Positions 15,912-16,504 of a stretch of DNA of 16,504 nucleotides are shown here, piece by piece. Numbering within the stretch: position 1 is the stretch's first letter; each line of letters opens with the position of its first letter. The position numbers were made by a program, and so were the translations under genes. A model generated the notes under the pieces. It was not told the DNA's origin. It saw nothing but the letters and a program-made list of their open reading frames with translations, and made no database searches. Origin of the DNA: Burkholderiaceae bacterium (GTDB taxonomy: Bacteria; Pseudomonadota; Gammaproteobacteria; Burkholderiales; Burkholderiaceae_C); NCBI GenBank assembly GCA_029864165.1, contig JAOTTZ010000008.1:1-16504 (forward strand), read 5' to 3'.

Positions 15912-16504
15912 ATGCCACCGATGCCCCCCGTCACTCAGGCCTTGTTGATCGCCAACGTGGCGATGTTTTGCATAGGTTTGTTCATTGGCCCATGGTTTAC
16001 GCGGCTGCTTGCGCTGTGGCCATTGAGCGGCGGTTTTCTGCCCTGGCAGGTGGGTACATACGCTTTCCTGCACGGCAGCATGGCACACCTGTTCTTCAAC
16101 ATGCTCGGGCTGTGGATGTTCGGTGCCGAGCTCGAACGAATCTGGGGACCTAAGCGCTTCGTTCAATTCTTCGCCGCGAGTGTGCTGACGGCTGCGGCGA
16201 TGCAACTGATCGTCAATGCATGGATGGGTTCTCCCTTCCCCACCGTGGGTGCGTCGGGCGGGCTGTTTGGCCTGCTGCTGGCTTACGCCATGATGTTTCC
16301 CAACCGCACCATCATGCCGCTGTTCCCTCCTATACCCATGAAGGCCAAGACCTTTGTCGCGCTGTACGGCGGCTTGGAATTGATACTTGGCGTCACCGGT
16401 ACGCAGGCTGGCGTAGCACATTTCGCCCACCTTGGCGGAATGCTCGGCGGCTACCTGATGATCCGCTATTGGCGTGGCCAGCCGCCGTTTGGCCGTCAGC
16501 GCAG
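15912..16504 (+). CDS. Rhomboid-family intramembrane serine protease (3' end beyond the window)
   Basis: The first 197 codons are present; the gene runs off the right edge, so the C-terminus is unknown. The protein is a multi-pass membrane protease that cuts substrates within the membrane. Visible landmarks: HGSMAHLFFNMLGLWMFG with the oxyanion-site His59 and Asn63, the WGPKRF segment after the second helix, catalytic Ser115 in TVGASGGLFGLL, and catalytic His173 in VAHFAHLGGMLGG. About six hydrophobic helices fit a basic rhomboid core. ATG 15912 is chosen because GAAGGAA ends nine bases upstream; a second in-frame ATG lies nine bases later. The ORF lacks a stop only because the window ends. 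The antisense frame across it is a shadow. Confidence 0.93.
   Translation, partial: MPPMPPVTQALLIANVAMFCIGLFIGPWFTRLLALWPLSGGFLPWQVGTYAFLHGSMAHLFFNMLGLWMFGAELERIWGPKRFVQFFAASVLTAAAMQLIVNAWMGSPFPTVGASGGLFGLLLAYAMMFPNRTIMPLFPPIPMKAKTFVALYGGLELILGVTGTQAGVAHFAHLGGMLGGYLMIRYWRGQPPFGRQR

Noticed and set aside
15816..16430. 204-codon minus-strand ORF opposite the rhomboid gene
   Set aside because: The plus frame from 15912 is a clear rhomboid protease with catalytic Ser and His; the antisense frame is Gln/His/Arg-rich noise.

Overview
The window reads as ordinary chromosome of a betaproteobacterium of the order Burkholderiales, probably close to the Comamonadaceae. This rests on high GC, on ValS, ArgH and PgpA sequences close to the Burkholderiales forms as I remember them, and on argH lying divergent from an AlgZ/AlgR-type two-component pair. 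Most of it is housekeeping. No replication origin, CRISPR array, prophage or complete insertion sequence is visible. The first 26 bases lie downstream of pgpA and hold nothing I can name.

Layout. Positions 27-2847 form a leftward run tyrS > thiL > pgpA (tRNA charging, thiamine diphosphate synthesis, phospholipid synthesis); thiL and pgpA overlap by ATGA. Positions 2848-4922 hold a leftward sensor kinase/LytTR response regulator pair. A small imperfect inverted repeat lies at 2868-2972, where the Pseudomonas argH-algZ-algR-hemC order would lead one to expect hemC; here tyrS follows instead. The kinase-argH interval (4923-5202) carries a 164-bp palindromic, MITE-like element between a probable argH promoter and the argH start codon. 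argH (5203-6624) runs right and overlaps convergently the end of a leftward msrB-msrA operon for exported methionine sulfoxide reductases. A small acidic unknown protein (8001-8294) is divergent from valS (8557-11376), which is followed by galU (11478-12362).

The galU stop overlaps the stop of leftward tusA. Positions 12645-14661 look like a short accessory patch: the 5' fragment of a secreted repeat-rich surface protein, a Uma2-family putative nuclease, and a VapBC-type toxin-antitoxin pair whose toxin has Gln where the family usually has an acidic active-site Glu. Housekeeping content resumes with leftward cysM, a tRNA-Leu(CAA), a short inverted-repeat region, and a rhomboid protease gene that runs off the right edge.

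What stands out is genome structure rather than a new biochemical system: three tail-to-tail gene pairs overlap or nearly touch, a palindromic mobile relic sits in the argH leader, a 14-bp tandem duplication covers the kinase start codon, and the VapC toxin has a substituted catalytic residue. I found no convincing undescribed multi-gene system.
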